Assembly (NCBI GenBank): GCA_019751875.1
Contig: JAIEMV010000002.1
Coordinates: 545,799 to 609,798, forward strand
Direction: 5' to 3'
DNA from: Hyphomicrobium sp.
GTDB taxonomy: Bacteria > Pseudomonadota > Alphaproteobacteria > Rhizobiales > Hyphomicrobiaceae
Length of the DNA stretch: 64,000 nt
Shown here in pieces: positions 55,694 to 63,830 of the stretch. Numbering within the stretch: position 1 is the first letter of the stretch; every line of letters begins with the position of its first letter. The notes below the pieces were generated by a model. That model made no database searches. It was not told the DNA's origin and saw only the letters and a list, made by a program, of their open reading frames with translations. A program made the translations under genes and the position numbers.

Positions 55694-56380
55694 TTGGCTA
55701 CGGTGAAGGAATTATCGTTGCAGGACGAACACGAGAAAGGTCGCAGGGGCCGGCGGGGTATCCGCAGCCAGGATCTGGTCGAGGCGGCTCTTGAGATGCT
55801 GGCGGCGGAGGGGGAGCAGAATTTCTCCGTGCGCAAGCTTGCGACCGCGGTCGGCGTCGATGGCATGACGATCCTGCATCACTTCAAATCGCGCGAGGGG
55901 CTGATGCGAGCCGTGGCGGATGCGATGGTCGCCACTCTCGATATCGAGCGGCCAAAGGGACCATGGCGCGAGATCCTTTTGGAAGTGGCGCAGCGCTATC
56001 GGCGGCTGGCGGTGAAATATCCAAAGGCCTTCAACATCGTCTCGCGCTACCAGACCAGTGGGCCAGCTGATTTTGAACTGGGCGAGATCGTCTATGCCGC
56101 GCTGCTGGACGCCGGTTTCAATGAAGAAGACGCGGCTGATTACGGGATGGCGCTGTTCACGCTGGCGATCGGGTTCGGCGTGGTGGAAGTCGGCGGCATG
56201 CTGAACCCGTGTACGGCGGAAGAGATGGCGGAGATCGAGGCGCTGGACCCGCGCCTCTTTCCTGTCACGCGCAAATTGGGACCGGTGTTTGCCAACGACG
56301 AGCGGGATCGGGTGTTCGAGATTTTGCTGGGCTCGTTCCTCGACGGGATCGAGCGCGCGCTAGAGGCGCAGAAAGCTTGA
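55694..56380 (+). CDS. TetR/AcrR-family transcriptional regulator
   Basis: The 228-residue protein has an N-terminal TetR helix-turn-helix (IRSQDLVEAALEMLAAEGEQNFSVRKLATAVGVDGMTILHHFKSREGLMRAVADAM) and an all-helical C-terminal ligand domain. The first codon is TTG (55694) or GTG (55703); neither has a good ribosome binding site. It is divergent from the small ORF/MFS unit across a palindromic operator, the usual repressor-exporter layout. The ligand cannot be read from sequence. Confidence 0.9.
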   Translation: MATVKELSLQDEHEKGRRGRRGIRSQDLVEAALEMLAAEGEQNFSVRKLATAVGVDGMTILHHFKSREGLMRAVADAMVATLDIERPKGPWREILLEVAQRYRRLAVKYPKAFNIVSRYQTSGPADFELGEIVYAALLDAGFNEEDAADYGMALFTLAIGFGVVEVGGMLNPCTAEEMAEIEALDPRLFPVTRKLGPVFANDERDRVFEILLGSFLDGIERALEAQKA

Positions 56381-56382
56381 GT

Positions 56383-57324
56383 TTAAGAGATCCAGCCTTT
56401 GTCCAAGTCCATGGCCTGGCGGCTTAAGGATTTGCCGGTGGCGTCGCTATGGACGGCGGTCCAGGCGAGGTGGGTACCAGTTTCTTCCGACGACCGCGAG
56501 CGCAGTGAGAGCAGGATCCGTTCGCCGGCTTTCGCGGGGATCGGTTCGTTCAATGGGAAGTAGAGCTGCTCCCAGTGGGTGCGGGGGGCATCGGGCGCGG
56601 TTGAGATTTCGAGCTCGCCGCCGAGGCCAGCGGTCCACCAATAAGCAAAACCATAGATCCACGTGTCGCGCTCGAGCGTCCACGTCATCTCTCCCTTCCG
56701 CGTGCCCTTCTGCGGCTTCGTAAGGTCGATGTCGTCCCACATCTTCGCTGCGCGGCCTTCGTCGAGAAGTTCGGCGGGTTCGATCGAACGGACATAGACG
56801 TTGTTGATGCTCAGGGTGCGAGCGGGCTCGAGATCGAGGCCGTGGCCGACATCGCGCCAGGCGTCCATTTCGCGGGCGAGACGCTGCGATGTCACGGGGC
56901 AGGCGAACTGCCGGATGCGCGCGGGGATGACGGCGCCGCCGGGTTGCAACATGCGTTCGAGCGCGTCGGCCAGCGTTTCGAGGATGTTTTCCTCGAGCGC
57001 ATAGTTGCCGAGTGTTTCGGAGATGATGACGTCTACCTTTGGCGTGTCGATCATCTCGGTGGAGCGGCAGGGATAGAGATGGCAGTTGCGGGCGCGGTTC
57101 TGCTTCAACACGGCGGCTGCGACGGCTGCGACTTCCTCGGACGCTTCGTAAAGATGGACTTCCTTGGCGCCAAGTTTGGACGCCATGAGGCCCAAGAGCC
57201 CCGAGCCTGCGCCGATGTCGGCGACAACAGTCTTGCCTTTGACGATGGCGCGTTCAAGGGCAGCGAAGAGAGCTTCGTTGCGGGCTTTGTCGGCGATGAG
57301 CGTGCGGTGGTACTCGATACGCAT
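56383..57324 (-). CDS. PRMT-like class I methyltransferase
   Basis: The 313-residue protein has the SAM motif VVADIGAGSGLLGLMASKLGAKEVHLYEAS and the acidic loop VDVIISETLGNYALEEN, which sits where protein arginine methyltransferases have their double-E loop (SE-x-MG-x-x-L-x-x-E). A beta-barrel-like C-terminal half with TWIYGFAYWWTAGL follows, again as in PRMTs. Distant from L11 and RNA methyltransferases. It ends next to the TetR gene and begins 22 bp after the lgt stop, so it probably follows lgt on the same transcript. Confidence 0.8.
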   Translation of the reverse strand: MRIEYHRTLIADKARNEALFAALERAIVKGKTVVADIGAGSGLLGLMASKLGAKEVHLYEASEEVAAVAAAVLKQNRARNCHLYPCRSTEMIDTPKVDVIISETLGNYALEENILETLADALERMLQPGGAVIPARIRQFACPVTSQRLAREMDAWRDVGHGLDLEPARTLSINNVYVRSIEPAELLDEGRAAKMWDDIDLTKPQKGTRKGEMTWTLERDTWIYGFAYWWTAGLGGELEISTAPDAPRTHWEQLYFPLNEPIPAKAGERILLSLRSRSSEETGTHLAWTAVHSDATGKSLSRQAMDLDKGWIS

Positions 57325-57345
57325 GGTCAGAGATCACGACTTGGA

Positions 57346-58167
57346 TCAGGCCGTGGCGCCGGAACGGGCGCGCCAGATAAAATAGACCCCGAGGAGAAGC
57401 ATCGGGAGCGAATAGAGTTGGCCGGCTGTGAATGGGCCGAGGTTGAGCGCATGCACGCTTTCCGGCTCGCGGAAGACCTCGCAGATGCTGCGCGCGATCG
57501 CGTACCAGACGAGCCATGTGCCGGCGACCAAGCCGGGCCGTTTCAGGCCATCGAACGTGTGGGTCAGCAGGCGCAGGATCACGAACATGACCAACCCTTC
57601 GAGCACGGCTTCATAGATTTGGCTCGGATGGCGTGGCAGGGGGCCGCCGTTGGGAAAAATAATACCAATGGCGGCATCCGTCGTGCGGCCCCAATGTTCC
57701 GAGTTGATGAAATTTGCAATGCGGCCCAGGAACAGGCCGAACGTGCTGGCGGCCGCGGCAAGATCCATGACAGACCATACCGAAACGGCGAACTTGCGCG
57801 CGAAGTAGATAAGCACGAGTGCGGAGCCGATGAGGGCTCCGTGGAACGACATACCGCCCTTCCATACCTTGAAGATCTCCAGTGGGTTGGCGAAGTAGAA
57901 GCCCGGGTCGTAGAGCAGGACCTGTCCGAGGCGGCCGCCGATGATAATGGCGAGTGCGGCGTAGATGAGCAGGTCGTCCGCGCGATCGACGCTCATGGGT
58001 GGGCGGTTTGCGGCCCAGAGGCGATCGGTCTTCAAAAGCAAGCGGACGTACTGCCATGCAAGCAGAAGGCCAGCCATGTACGACAGGCCATACCATTTGA
58101 TGCTGATCGGTCCGATCGAAATAGCGACCGGATCGATGTTGGGGAATGGAATGGCGAAAATGGTCAT
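57346..58167 (-). CDS. lgt: Prolipoprotein diacylglyceryl transferase
   Basis: Lgt attaches diacylglycerol to the lipobox cysteine. The 273-residue protein has seven membrane helices, WYGLSYMAG, the GGRLGQVLLYDP and MSFHGALIGS motifs with essential residues, and the signature GRIANFINSEHWGR. At least three lipoproteins are encoded in the same window. In other Hyphomicrobiales a different methyltransferase (COG1565) usually follows it. Confidence 0.96.
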   Translation of the reverse strand: MTIFAIPFPNIDPVAISIGPISIKWYGLSYMAGLLLAWQYVRLLLKTDRLWAANRPPMSVDRADDLLIYAALAIIIGGRLGQVLLYDPGFYFANPLEIFKVWKGGMSFHGALIGSALVLIYFARKFAVSVWSVMDLAAAASTFGLFLGRIANFINSEHWGRTTDAAIGIIFPNGGPLPRHPSQIYEAVLEGLVMFVILRLLTHTFDGLKRPGLVAGTWLVWYAIARSICEVFREPESVHALNLGPFTAGQLYSLPMLLLGVYFIWRARSGATA

Positions 58168-58324
58168 GCGTGTGAAGCAGCCTTACGGGTGAGACGTGCT
58201 GGATGATGGGTGGACGGCGGCGGACGTTAGGTTGGGCGATGGCGAAAGTCCAGGGCTGGCCCGCCTGGGTCGATGCGGTTGCACTCTTGGGCCTAAGCGC
58301 CCATAGTCGCGGCGTATTTCAACT

Positions 58325-58460
58325 TCGCGACAGCCGCGCGCAGAACTGGTTGGTCCACATTCGGCAAGCCGGTGTGGAGCTCTCTGGTCCACACTCGGCA
58401 AGCCGGTGTGGAGTCTCTCTGGTCCACACTCGGCAAGCCGGTGTGGAGCTGTCGCGACAG
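58325..58460. repeat. Array of three family B hairpins inside a long inverted repeat
   Basis: Three 25-nt hairpins start at 58354, 58388 and 58423: TCCACAC-T-CGGC-AA-GCCG-GTGTGGA (copy 1 has one base change). Spacing is 34-35 nt. The array is enclosed by TCGCGACAGC (58325-58334) and its reverse complement GCTGTCGCGA (58448-58457); the right arm is part of the palindrome CTGTCGCGACAG. It lies between divergent lgt and ubiK, just upstream of the ubiK ribosome binding site. Confidence 0.85.
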
Positions 58461-58474
58461 GAATGGAGCTTCCG

Positions 58475-58741
58475 ATGACCCAGACTTCGAACCGGTTTTT
58501 CGACGAACTCGGCAAGTTGATGACGGATGCCGCCGGCGCCGCGCAGGGCGCGCAGAAGGAAATGGAATCCTTCATGCGGGCGCAGGGCGAGAAGATGCTT
58601 GCGGGCATGGATCTCGTCCGGCGCGACGAGTTCGAGGCCGTCAAGGCGATGGCTGCCAAGGCGCGCGAGGACAGTGAGGCGTTGTTGGCGCGTGTCGCGG
58701 CATTAGAAAGCGAGATTTCGCGGCTCAAGGGTGAGGCCTGA
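58475..58741 (+). CDS. ubiK: Ubiquinone biosynthesis accessory factor UbiK (BMFP/YqiC family)
   Basis: ATG 58475 (MTQTSNRFFDELGKLMTDAAG), with GGAG 7 nt upstream, gives 88 residues. An amphipathic N-terminal helix is followed by the C-terminal coiled coil DLVRRDEFEAVKAMAAKAREDSEALLARVAALESEI. UbiK helps the later steps of ubiquinone synthesis in E. coli. The order lgt (divergent)-ubiK-ybjN-proC is common in alphaproteobacteria. Confidence 0.9.
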   Translation: MTQTSNRFFDELGKLMTDAAGAAQGAQKEMESFMRAQGEKMLAGMDLVRRDEFEAVKAMAAKAREDSEALLARVAALESEISRLKGEA

Positions 58742-59170
58742 CGCCGTCTTTTCGGATGCTGTCTGCCTGTTGTGCCGCAGATCCTCGGGTTTGGTTCGGG
58801 GGTGCGTGACAGGCCATAACAGGGCTTCAGACCGACAGATCGTCCGCATGCTTGCAGGTGCTTGCATCATTGACAGCGGTCGTTCCCTTAATCGGCAGCG
58901 TTGAGACTTCTTGGCTGTCCACAGCGGCGTGGGCCTTATCAACATAAGGCTGATTGAACGTGCCGTGAAAGCCGCAATTCGCGGGCAATTCGGGGCGCCG
59001 TTGGCGGCGTGGGCGGCATTGTCCGTGGACAAGCCTGTCGTCGTGTTGCGACTCGTGCCCGCCTGATGCTTTGTCGGCCCGTCGCGAAGGCGGCAAGCCG
59101 ACCGGCGATCGATCCGGCGGTTCGCCGGCCGCTGAAGCCCTGCCTCGCGCGGGAACAAAAAGGAAGACGC
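58742..59170. other. 430-bp gap between ubiK and ybjN
   Basis: Open frames exist on the minus strand but without a ribosome binding site or known product, and they run into the shadow of ybjN. No clear RNA gene or promoter pair found. Confidence 0.4.
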
Positions 59171-59668
59171 ATGGCATCCGCTGATCAGGGCTACGAGCGC
59201 GCAGTCAATCCGATCGATGTTGTCGAGCAATTGGCGGCGGCGCACGATTGGGCCGTGGACCGGACGGGCGACGACGAGTTGACGCTGATCGTCGGCGGCA
59301 ACTGGACCGACTATCATGTGTCGCTCAACTGGCGCGACGACCTGGAGGCGCTGCATCTGGCCTGCGCATTCGACTTCCGCGTCCCCGACAATCGGTTGAA
59401 TGAAATGTACCGGCTCGTGGCGCAGATCAACGAGCAACTCTGGCTCGGGCATTTCGATCTTTGGACCCAGGAGGGCCTCGTGATGTTCCGGCATGCGCTG
59501 TTGCTCAACGGCGCGGTGTGTGCGCCGCAGCAGTGCGAGGCGATGCTGAAGGCTGCGCTGGAAGCCTGCGAGCGGTACTATCAGGCCTTCCAGTTCGTGG
59601 TCTGGGCAGGTAAGGAAAGCCGCGAAGCGCTGGTTTCGACCATGTTCCAGACCGAGGGGCAGGCCTGA
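59171..59668 (+). CDS. YbjN-domain protein
   Basis: The start ATG 59171 has AAGGA 7 nt upstream; the open frame begins earlier at 59009. The 165-residue protein has a YbjN domain (NPIDVVEQLAAAHDWAVDRTGDDELTLIVGGNWTDYHVSLNWRDDLEALHLACAFDFRVPDNRLNEMYRLVAQINEQLWLGHF). The fold resembles secretion chaperones; E. coli YbjN affects motility and stress responses. It follows ubiK and precedes proC. Confidence 0.88.
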   Translation: MASADQGYERAVNPIDVVEQLAAAHDWAVDRTGDDELTLIVGGNWTDYHVSLNWRDDLEALHLACAFDFRVPDNRLNEMYRLVAQINEQLWLGHFDLWTQEGLVMFRHALLLNGAVCAPQQCEAMLKAALEACERYYQAFQFVVWAGKESREALVSTMFQTEGQA

Positions 59669-59714
59669 CTCGTCCGGCGCGGTTTGCTCTCGTGAAGCCG
59701 GATGGAACGCGCCT

Positions 59715-60539
59715 ATGTCTCTCAAGCTCGACGGTCCCTTGCTCATTGCCGGCGCCGGTAAGATGGGCGGAGCGCTGATCGAAGGTTTGCTCGCGCGCGG
59801 ATTGCCGGCTCATCAGATCATCATACAGGATCCGGCGCCACCGCCTGAGATCGCGCAGTTTCTACAGAAGCATGCCATTCGAACCGAGGCGACCATCACA
59901 TCGCTTGCTGCGCCGCCGTCACTCATTTTGATGGCGGTTAAGCCGCAGCTCATGGATCAGGTGTTCGCGCCATTGGCGAAGCTTGCTGGGCCGAAGACGG
60001 TGGTGCTATCGATTGCCGCCGGCAAGACGCTCGCAAGTTTCGAGCACCATCTGATGCCGGGTATCGCCGTCATCCGCGCTATGCCCAATACGCCGGCGCA
60101 GGTGGGTCGGGGGGTGACAGCGTGCGTCGCCAATTCCGCAGCATCAGCTGATCAAAAAGCGATGGCGAGCGCGTTGCTGTCAGCCGTCGGTGAGGTCGTG
60201 TGGCTCGAACGGGAAGACGACATGGATGCGGTTACGGCGGTTTCGGGATCGGGACCGGCGTATGTATTCCTCGTGGCGGAGTGTCTGGCTGAGGCAGGGC
60301 GGAAGGTAGGATTGTCACCCGAGCTCGCGCAGTCGCTTGCGCGGGCGACAGTTGCAGGGGCGGGGGAATTGCTGCACCGGTCTGACCTCGATGCGGCGAC
60401 ACTCCGGCAGAACGTGACTTCGCCCGGCGGGACCACTGCTGCGGCGCTGGCCGTTCTGATGGGTCAGCCGGGTCTTCAGGATCTGATGACGGACGCGGTG
60501 GCGGCTGCCGTGCGCCGCAGCGGCGAGCTATCGAAATGA
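59715..60539 (+). CDS. proC: Pyrroline-5-carboxylate reductase
   Basis: ProC reduces P5C to proline with NAD(P)H. The 274-residue protein has the Rossmann start LLIAGAGKMGGALIEGLLARG, the LILMAVKPQLMDQV motif, VIRAMPNTPAQVGRG, and the C-terminal ALMTDA-like VTSPGGTTAAALAVL signature. Length is normal. A stable stem-loop spans its stop codon. Confidence 0.96.
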   Translation: MSLKLDGPLLIAGAGKMGGALIEGLLARGLPAHQIIIQDPAPPPEIAQFLQKHAIRTEATITSLAAPPSLILMAVKPQLMDQVFAPLAKLAGPKTVVLSIAAGKTLASFEHHLMPGIAVIRAMPNTPAQVGRGVTACVANSAASADQKAMASALLSAVGEVVWLEREDDMDAVTAVSGSGPAYVFLVAECLAEAGRKVGLSPELAQSLARATVAGAGELLHRSDLDAATLRQNVTSPGGTTAAALAVLMGQPGLQDLMTDAVAAAVRRSGELSK

Positions 60540-60567
60540 TGTTGGAGGTCATCTCCCGATAGCTCGC
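60523..60567 (+). other. Nested hairpin at the proC stop codon
   Basis: GCGAGCTATCG / CGATAGCTCGC (11 bp, perfect) enclose an inner GATG/CATC stem. No T-run follows, so it may be a 3'-end stabiliser or Rho-linked structure and not a simple terminator. Confidence 0.6.
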
Positions 60568-61080
60568 GGCCGCTGATTGCGAACCTGGACCGGTTGCCCG
60601 CGGGAGACGGGGCCGGCATCTGGGCTGTCATCCGCATCACGGGGATCGCGAAACTGGAGGAAATCGTTTCGGCATCCCCGCTGGGCGGGCAGATCTCAGC
60701 AACGTCAAGCCTCTGATTCAATTGGAGATCGACCGGAGGATCACGTCGATGGCCGGTTGCCGCTATAAGAGATCGGGCTACCGTCCACCCGCTTTTTATG
60801 TAACATTATATCATTTCATGCAAGGCCTGTTCTCAGAGCTCACGAGTTTGTGAAAGGCGGCCGCCTTGCCTGACCGAGGAGTAGTGCGCGACGTCGGCCT
60901 GTCCGCTATGCTGCGCTGTAGCTTTCATACCATTGCGATCGCCCCCCGGGGATGGGCCGGCAGTTCATTGCAGCGGAGGCCTCTGGCGCAGTGCTGTCCA
61001 GGGCGCGTCAACTGATTGGCCGGCCAAGCAAACTGGCAATCTGGCGGCACGGTGCTTACGTTCATCGTGAAGGTACCGAG
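60568..61080. other. Gap of about 510 bp with a possible Zur-like box, no supported gene
   Basis: A minus-strand frame (60476-60721) starts at TTG without a ribosome binding site and overlaps proC. An AT-rich segment at about 60791-60820 stands out from the GC-rich surroundings. Confidence 0.4.
60798..60817 (-). promoter_or_regulatory. AT-rich Zur/Fur-like box
   Basis: Minus-strand GAAATGATATAATGTTACAT matches the left half of the Zur consensus GAAATGTTATA at 10 of 11 positions; the right half is weaker. It also contains TATAAT. No zinc gene is adjacent. Confidence 0.35.
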
Positions 61081-61776
61081 ATGGAGGCCGTCATGCTTGA
61101 TCAATCGACGAACAAGGGCCGGATCATCGCCGCCACCATGCGGCTCGCCGCGGAACGACCGTGGGACGACGTTCTGATGAAGGATATCGCCGAGGCTGCC
61201 GCTATCGACCTGGCCGCGCTGCGGCGCGAATTTCCGTCGAAGACGGCCATTCTTTCCGCGTTCTCCCGCGCAGTGGACGACGCGGTTCTCTCCAGTGCGC
61301 CGAAGTTCACAGGGTCGGAGAATGCCCGCGACCGCATCTTCGACGTCGTCATGGCGCGTTTGGACGTGCTGGTGCCCTATAAGGAGGCACTCAGGAACAT
61401 TGCAGCCGCGCGTCCCTTCGATATGGAACTGGTCCGCCGCACGATGGCGTCGCAGGCGTGGATGCTGCATGCGGCGGGTGTTCGGACAGATGGTGTGCTT
61501 GGCACATCGCGCGTCACCGGCCTGGCTTCGGTTTATGCGAGCGTGATGCAGACATGGCTCGACGACGCTGATCCTGGATCAGCGCGAACCATGGCGGCAC
61601 TCGATCGCCGTCTGAAGCGGGGCGAGCAGTCGATGCGGATGCTCACCGACATCGTCGAGGGGGCCGATCACATCGCCTCACGGTTTATGAATGCGCTGGG
61701 CTGTGGCTTGCGGACGCCATCAGCACCTGTGGCATCGTCGACGCCGGCCGAAACGCCGCCTACGCCCGCGATTTGA
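61081..61776 (+). CDS. TetR-like protein with COQ9-like C-terminus
   Basis: From ATG 61081 (AAGG 8 nt upstream) the protein has 231 residues: a TetR-like helical N-terminus (NKGRIIAATMRLAAERPWDDVLMKDIAEAAAIDLAALRREFPSKTAILSAF), then a domain with VYASVMQTWLDDADPGSARTMAALDRRLKRGEQSM, which resembles COQ9-like and related alphaproteobacterial proteins. It may bind a lipid rather than DNA. The nearby ubiK makes a quinone link possible but unproven. The Pro/Thr-rich tail ends 14 bp before the convergent gene. Confidence 0.78.
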   Translation: MEAVMLDQSTNKGRIIAATMRLAAERPWDDVLMKDIAEAAAIDLAALRREFPSKTAILSAFSRAVDDAVLSSAPKFTGSENARDRIFDVVMARLDVLVPYKEALRNIAAARPFDMELVRRTMASQAWMLHAAGVRTDGVLGTSRVTGLASVYASVMQTWLDDADPGSARTMAALDRRLKRGEQSMRMLTDIVEGADHIASRFMNALGCGLRTPSAPVASSTPAETPPTPAI

Positions 61777-61790
61777 GGTCAGTTGGCGGC

Positions 61791-63653
61791 TTAGAAACCG
61801 CCGCCGAACATGTTGTTGAAGAAATCGTTGAGCGACGAATTGTTCCTCTTGTAGCGGCGGTTCTGACTCGAGGGGCCATAGAAAAATCCCCAGTCGTCGG
61901 GACCACTGTATTGGACGCGCGAGAACTTAACGGGCGCAAGGTGATCGCGGCCTTTGGCGATCTGATCGAATTTGCCGGCCAGCGCCAGTTTCACGCGCTG
62001 CTCATGACCATAGACGTCCTTGACCACACGCTCGCTGCCGTCTTCACCGATGAGTTCGGTGAAGTAGGTGATGTGAACCGGGATCGCCGTATCGAGCTTG
62101 ACGGCGACTTCATCCGGGTCGGACTGCTGCGTCTCGTGCACCTGATCCGGCGACCAGCCCTTGTCCTTCTCCAGCAGCACTTCTGCCAGACGCATGGGAT
62201 TGCGCACGCGCATGCAGCCATGGCTGAAGGTTCGTGACTGTTCATTGAACAGGTTCTTCGTCGGCGTGTCGTGAAGATAGACGGCATGCTTGTTGGGGAA
62301 TGTGAATTTGACGATACCAAGGGCGTTCCCAGGTCCCGACGGCTGATAAACATCGTAGTTGCGAATGTCCGCGCGGGACCAGTCGATGCTGTAGGGATCG
62401 ACGTACCTGCCGTTGCGCATCATGCGCAGGCCCTGGCGCTCGAACGATCCACCACCGCGCGCGAGGCCCGGGTAGAGTTCGTTGACCTTGATGCTCTGCG
62501 GCACATTCCAGCGCGGGTTGAAATAGATGGTCTCCAGGACATCCGAGAAAATCGGCGTCTGGTTGTTCAACTCGCCGACGATGATGCGCTCTTCGTGAAC
62601 GATCTCGCCATTCTTGACCACGCGGACGAGGAACTCGGGGAGGTTTACCCAAACGTGGAAGTCGCCGAGATCATCCGGCATCCAACGCCACATTTCCATG
62701 TTGGCAAGGACGCGCTCGGGGCTCGGGACATCGATATCGTTCAGTGCTTTGCGCGTGCGCGGGCCGACGATCCCATCAGGTTTCTGACCCTTATCATTCT
62801 GGAATTTGGCGACGGCTTCGGCCAACGTGTCGTCGTAGTAGTTGTCGTCGGTTTCGCCCTCTTTGTTGGTTCCGGCGGGGACGCCAAGGCGTTGACGCAG
62901 GAGTGCCACGTCCGGGTGGCTCTGGCCGGGCACCAGTTTAGCGCCCTTGGCCGGTAAGCGGATAACGTCCTTGGCCTGGTCCGCGCTCCGCTTCAGCTCG
63001 AGGTACCTCTGACGCAGCTTTTCGAACTGGGCGTGCTTGGGATGCGTGCCGCGCAGCACTTCCGCCGGGTCGCTCGCGGCGGCGAGATCATCGAGCAGCT
63101 TCTTCGGGTCAACGTACTGCGGTGTCCGGTCGACGTAGGACGCAAGCTGCTTGGCGGGCTCGGGAATACGCCCGCCGCGGGCATGGCGCGCATATTTCAG
63201 CACGGTCAGCGCAAACGTCTGCTCACCCTCGACCTTTTGGTCGGGCGTCAGTTCGGCGCGATCCGAACTATCGGCGCCCATGTCAAGGACAACGTAATCG
63301 GAAGGGTCGAGGCCATAGTCGGCGCTTTTCTTCATCTCTTCGATAAGCGCTACGGCCTTCGGCGTGTAGCCCGCGCGGCCGACGAACAGGGGCTCGTCGG
63401 CGCGGGTCTCGTAGAATGCAATCAGGGCCTGCCAGTCGGCTGCTTCTTCGTCTTTGGCGGTCTTGGCGTCGGCCAGCAGGCGCTCGCGGATGACGGCGCC
63501 AACAGCCCGGGGCGACGTTGTGGCTGGCAGCGGCGCAGTGGCCTCGGCATTGGCAACCGCGGTGGCGGCAGGCTCGGCCAAGACTGGACTGCCGAAGCTC
63601 CACGCCGCAAGCGCGCCCGCCGAGACGACCGTACCCACCCAACGCAACAGCAT
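61791..63653 (-). CDS. L,D-transpeptidase, YcbB/LdtD type
   Basis: The 620-residue protein has a signal peptide (to about VLAEP), an N-terminal helical scaffold domain (about residues 80-240), a peptidoglycan-binding domain (LVPGQSHPDVALLRQRLGV, about 245-315) and a YkuD catalytic domain (about 330-500) with FSHGCMRVRNP. This is the YcbB type, which makes 3-3 crosslinks in place of beta-lactam-sensitive 4-3 ones. The C-terminus is Asn/Gly-rich (SSLNDFFNNMFGGGF). Second L,D-transpeptidase of the window. Confidence 0.94.
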   Translation of the reverse strand: MLLRWVGTVVSAGALAAWSFGSPVLAEPAATAVANAEATAPLPATTSPRAVGAVIRERLLADAKTAKDEEAADWQALIAFYETRADEPLFVGRAGYTPKAVALIEEMKKSADYGLDPSDYVVLDMGADSSDRAELTPDQKVEGEQTFALTVLKYARHARGGRIPEPAKQLASYVDRTPQYVDPKKLLDDLAAASDPAEVLRGTHPKHAQFEKLRQRYLELKRSADQAKDVIRLPAKGAKLVPGQSHPDVALLRQRLGVPAGTNKEGETDDNYYDDTLAEAVAKFQNDKGQKPDGIVGPRTRKALNDIDVPSPERVLANMEMWRWMPDDLGDFHVWVNLPEFLVRVVKNGEIVHEERIIVGELNNQTPIFSDVLETIYFNPRWNVPQSIKVNELYPGLARGGGSFERQGLRMMRNGRYVDPYSIDWSRADIRNYDVYQPSGPGNALGIVKFTFPNKHAVYLHDTPTKNLFNEQSRTFSHGCMRVRNPMRLAEVLLEKDKGWSPDQVHETQQSDPDEVAVKLDTAIPVHITYFTELIGEDGSERVVKDVYGHEQRVKLALAGKFDQIAKGRDHLAPVKFSRVQYSGPDDWGFFYGPSSQNRRYKRNNSSLNDFFNNMFGGGF

Positions 63654-63830
63654 GACCCCTACTCCGTCTTCTTGAGCCGAACGCTAGCCGACCGCGGGTG
63701 GCCTGCCTAGGGTGGGCTCGTCTACCATATGGTGCCGGAAGGATGCGGCAGAAGTGTTGCCGAATTGCAAACCGGTGTCCCGATACGGACGGGAAACGGT
63801 CGTAATGTCTCTTGGTTGCGTCTTGATCTT

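Noticed and set aside
58703-59746. 347-residue minus-strand ORF across ybjN
   Set aside because: Mostly the antisense of ybjN; no start signal or known product.
60476-60721. Minus-strand ORF overlapping the end of proC
   Set aside because: TTG start without ribosome binding site, overlaps a clear gene, no family recognised.
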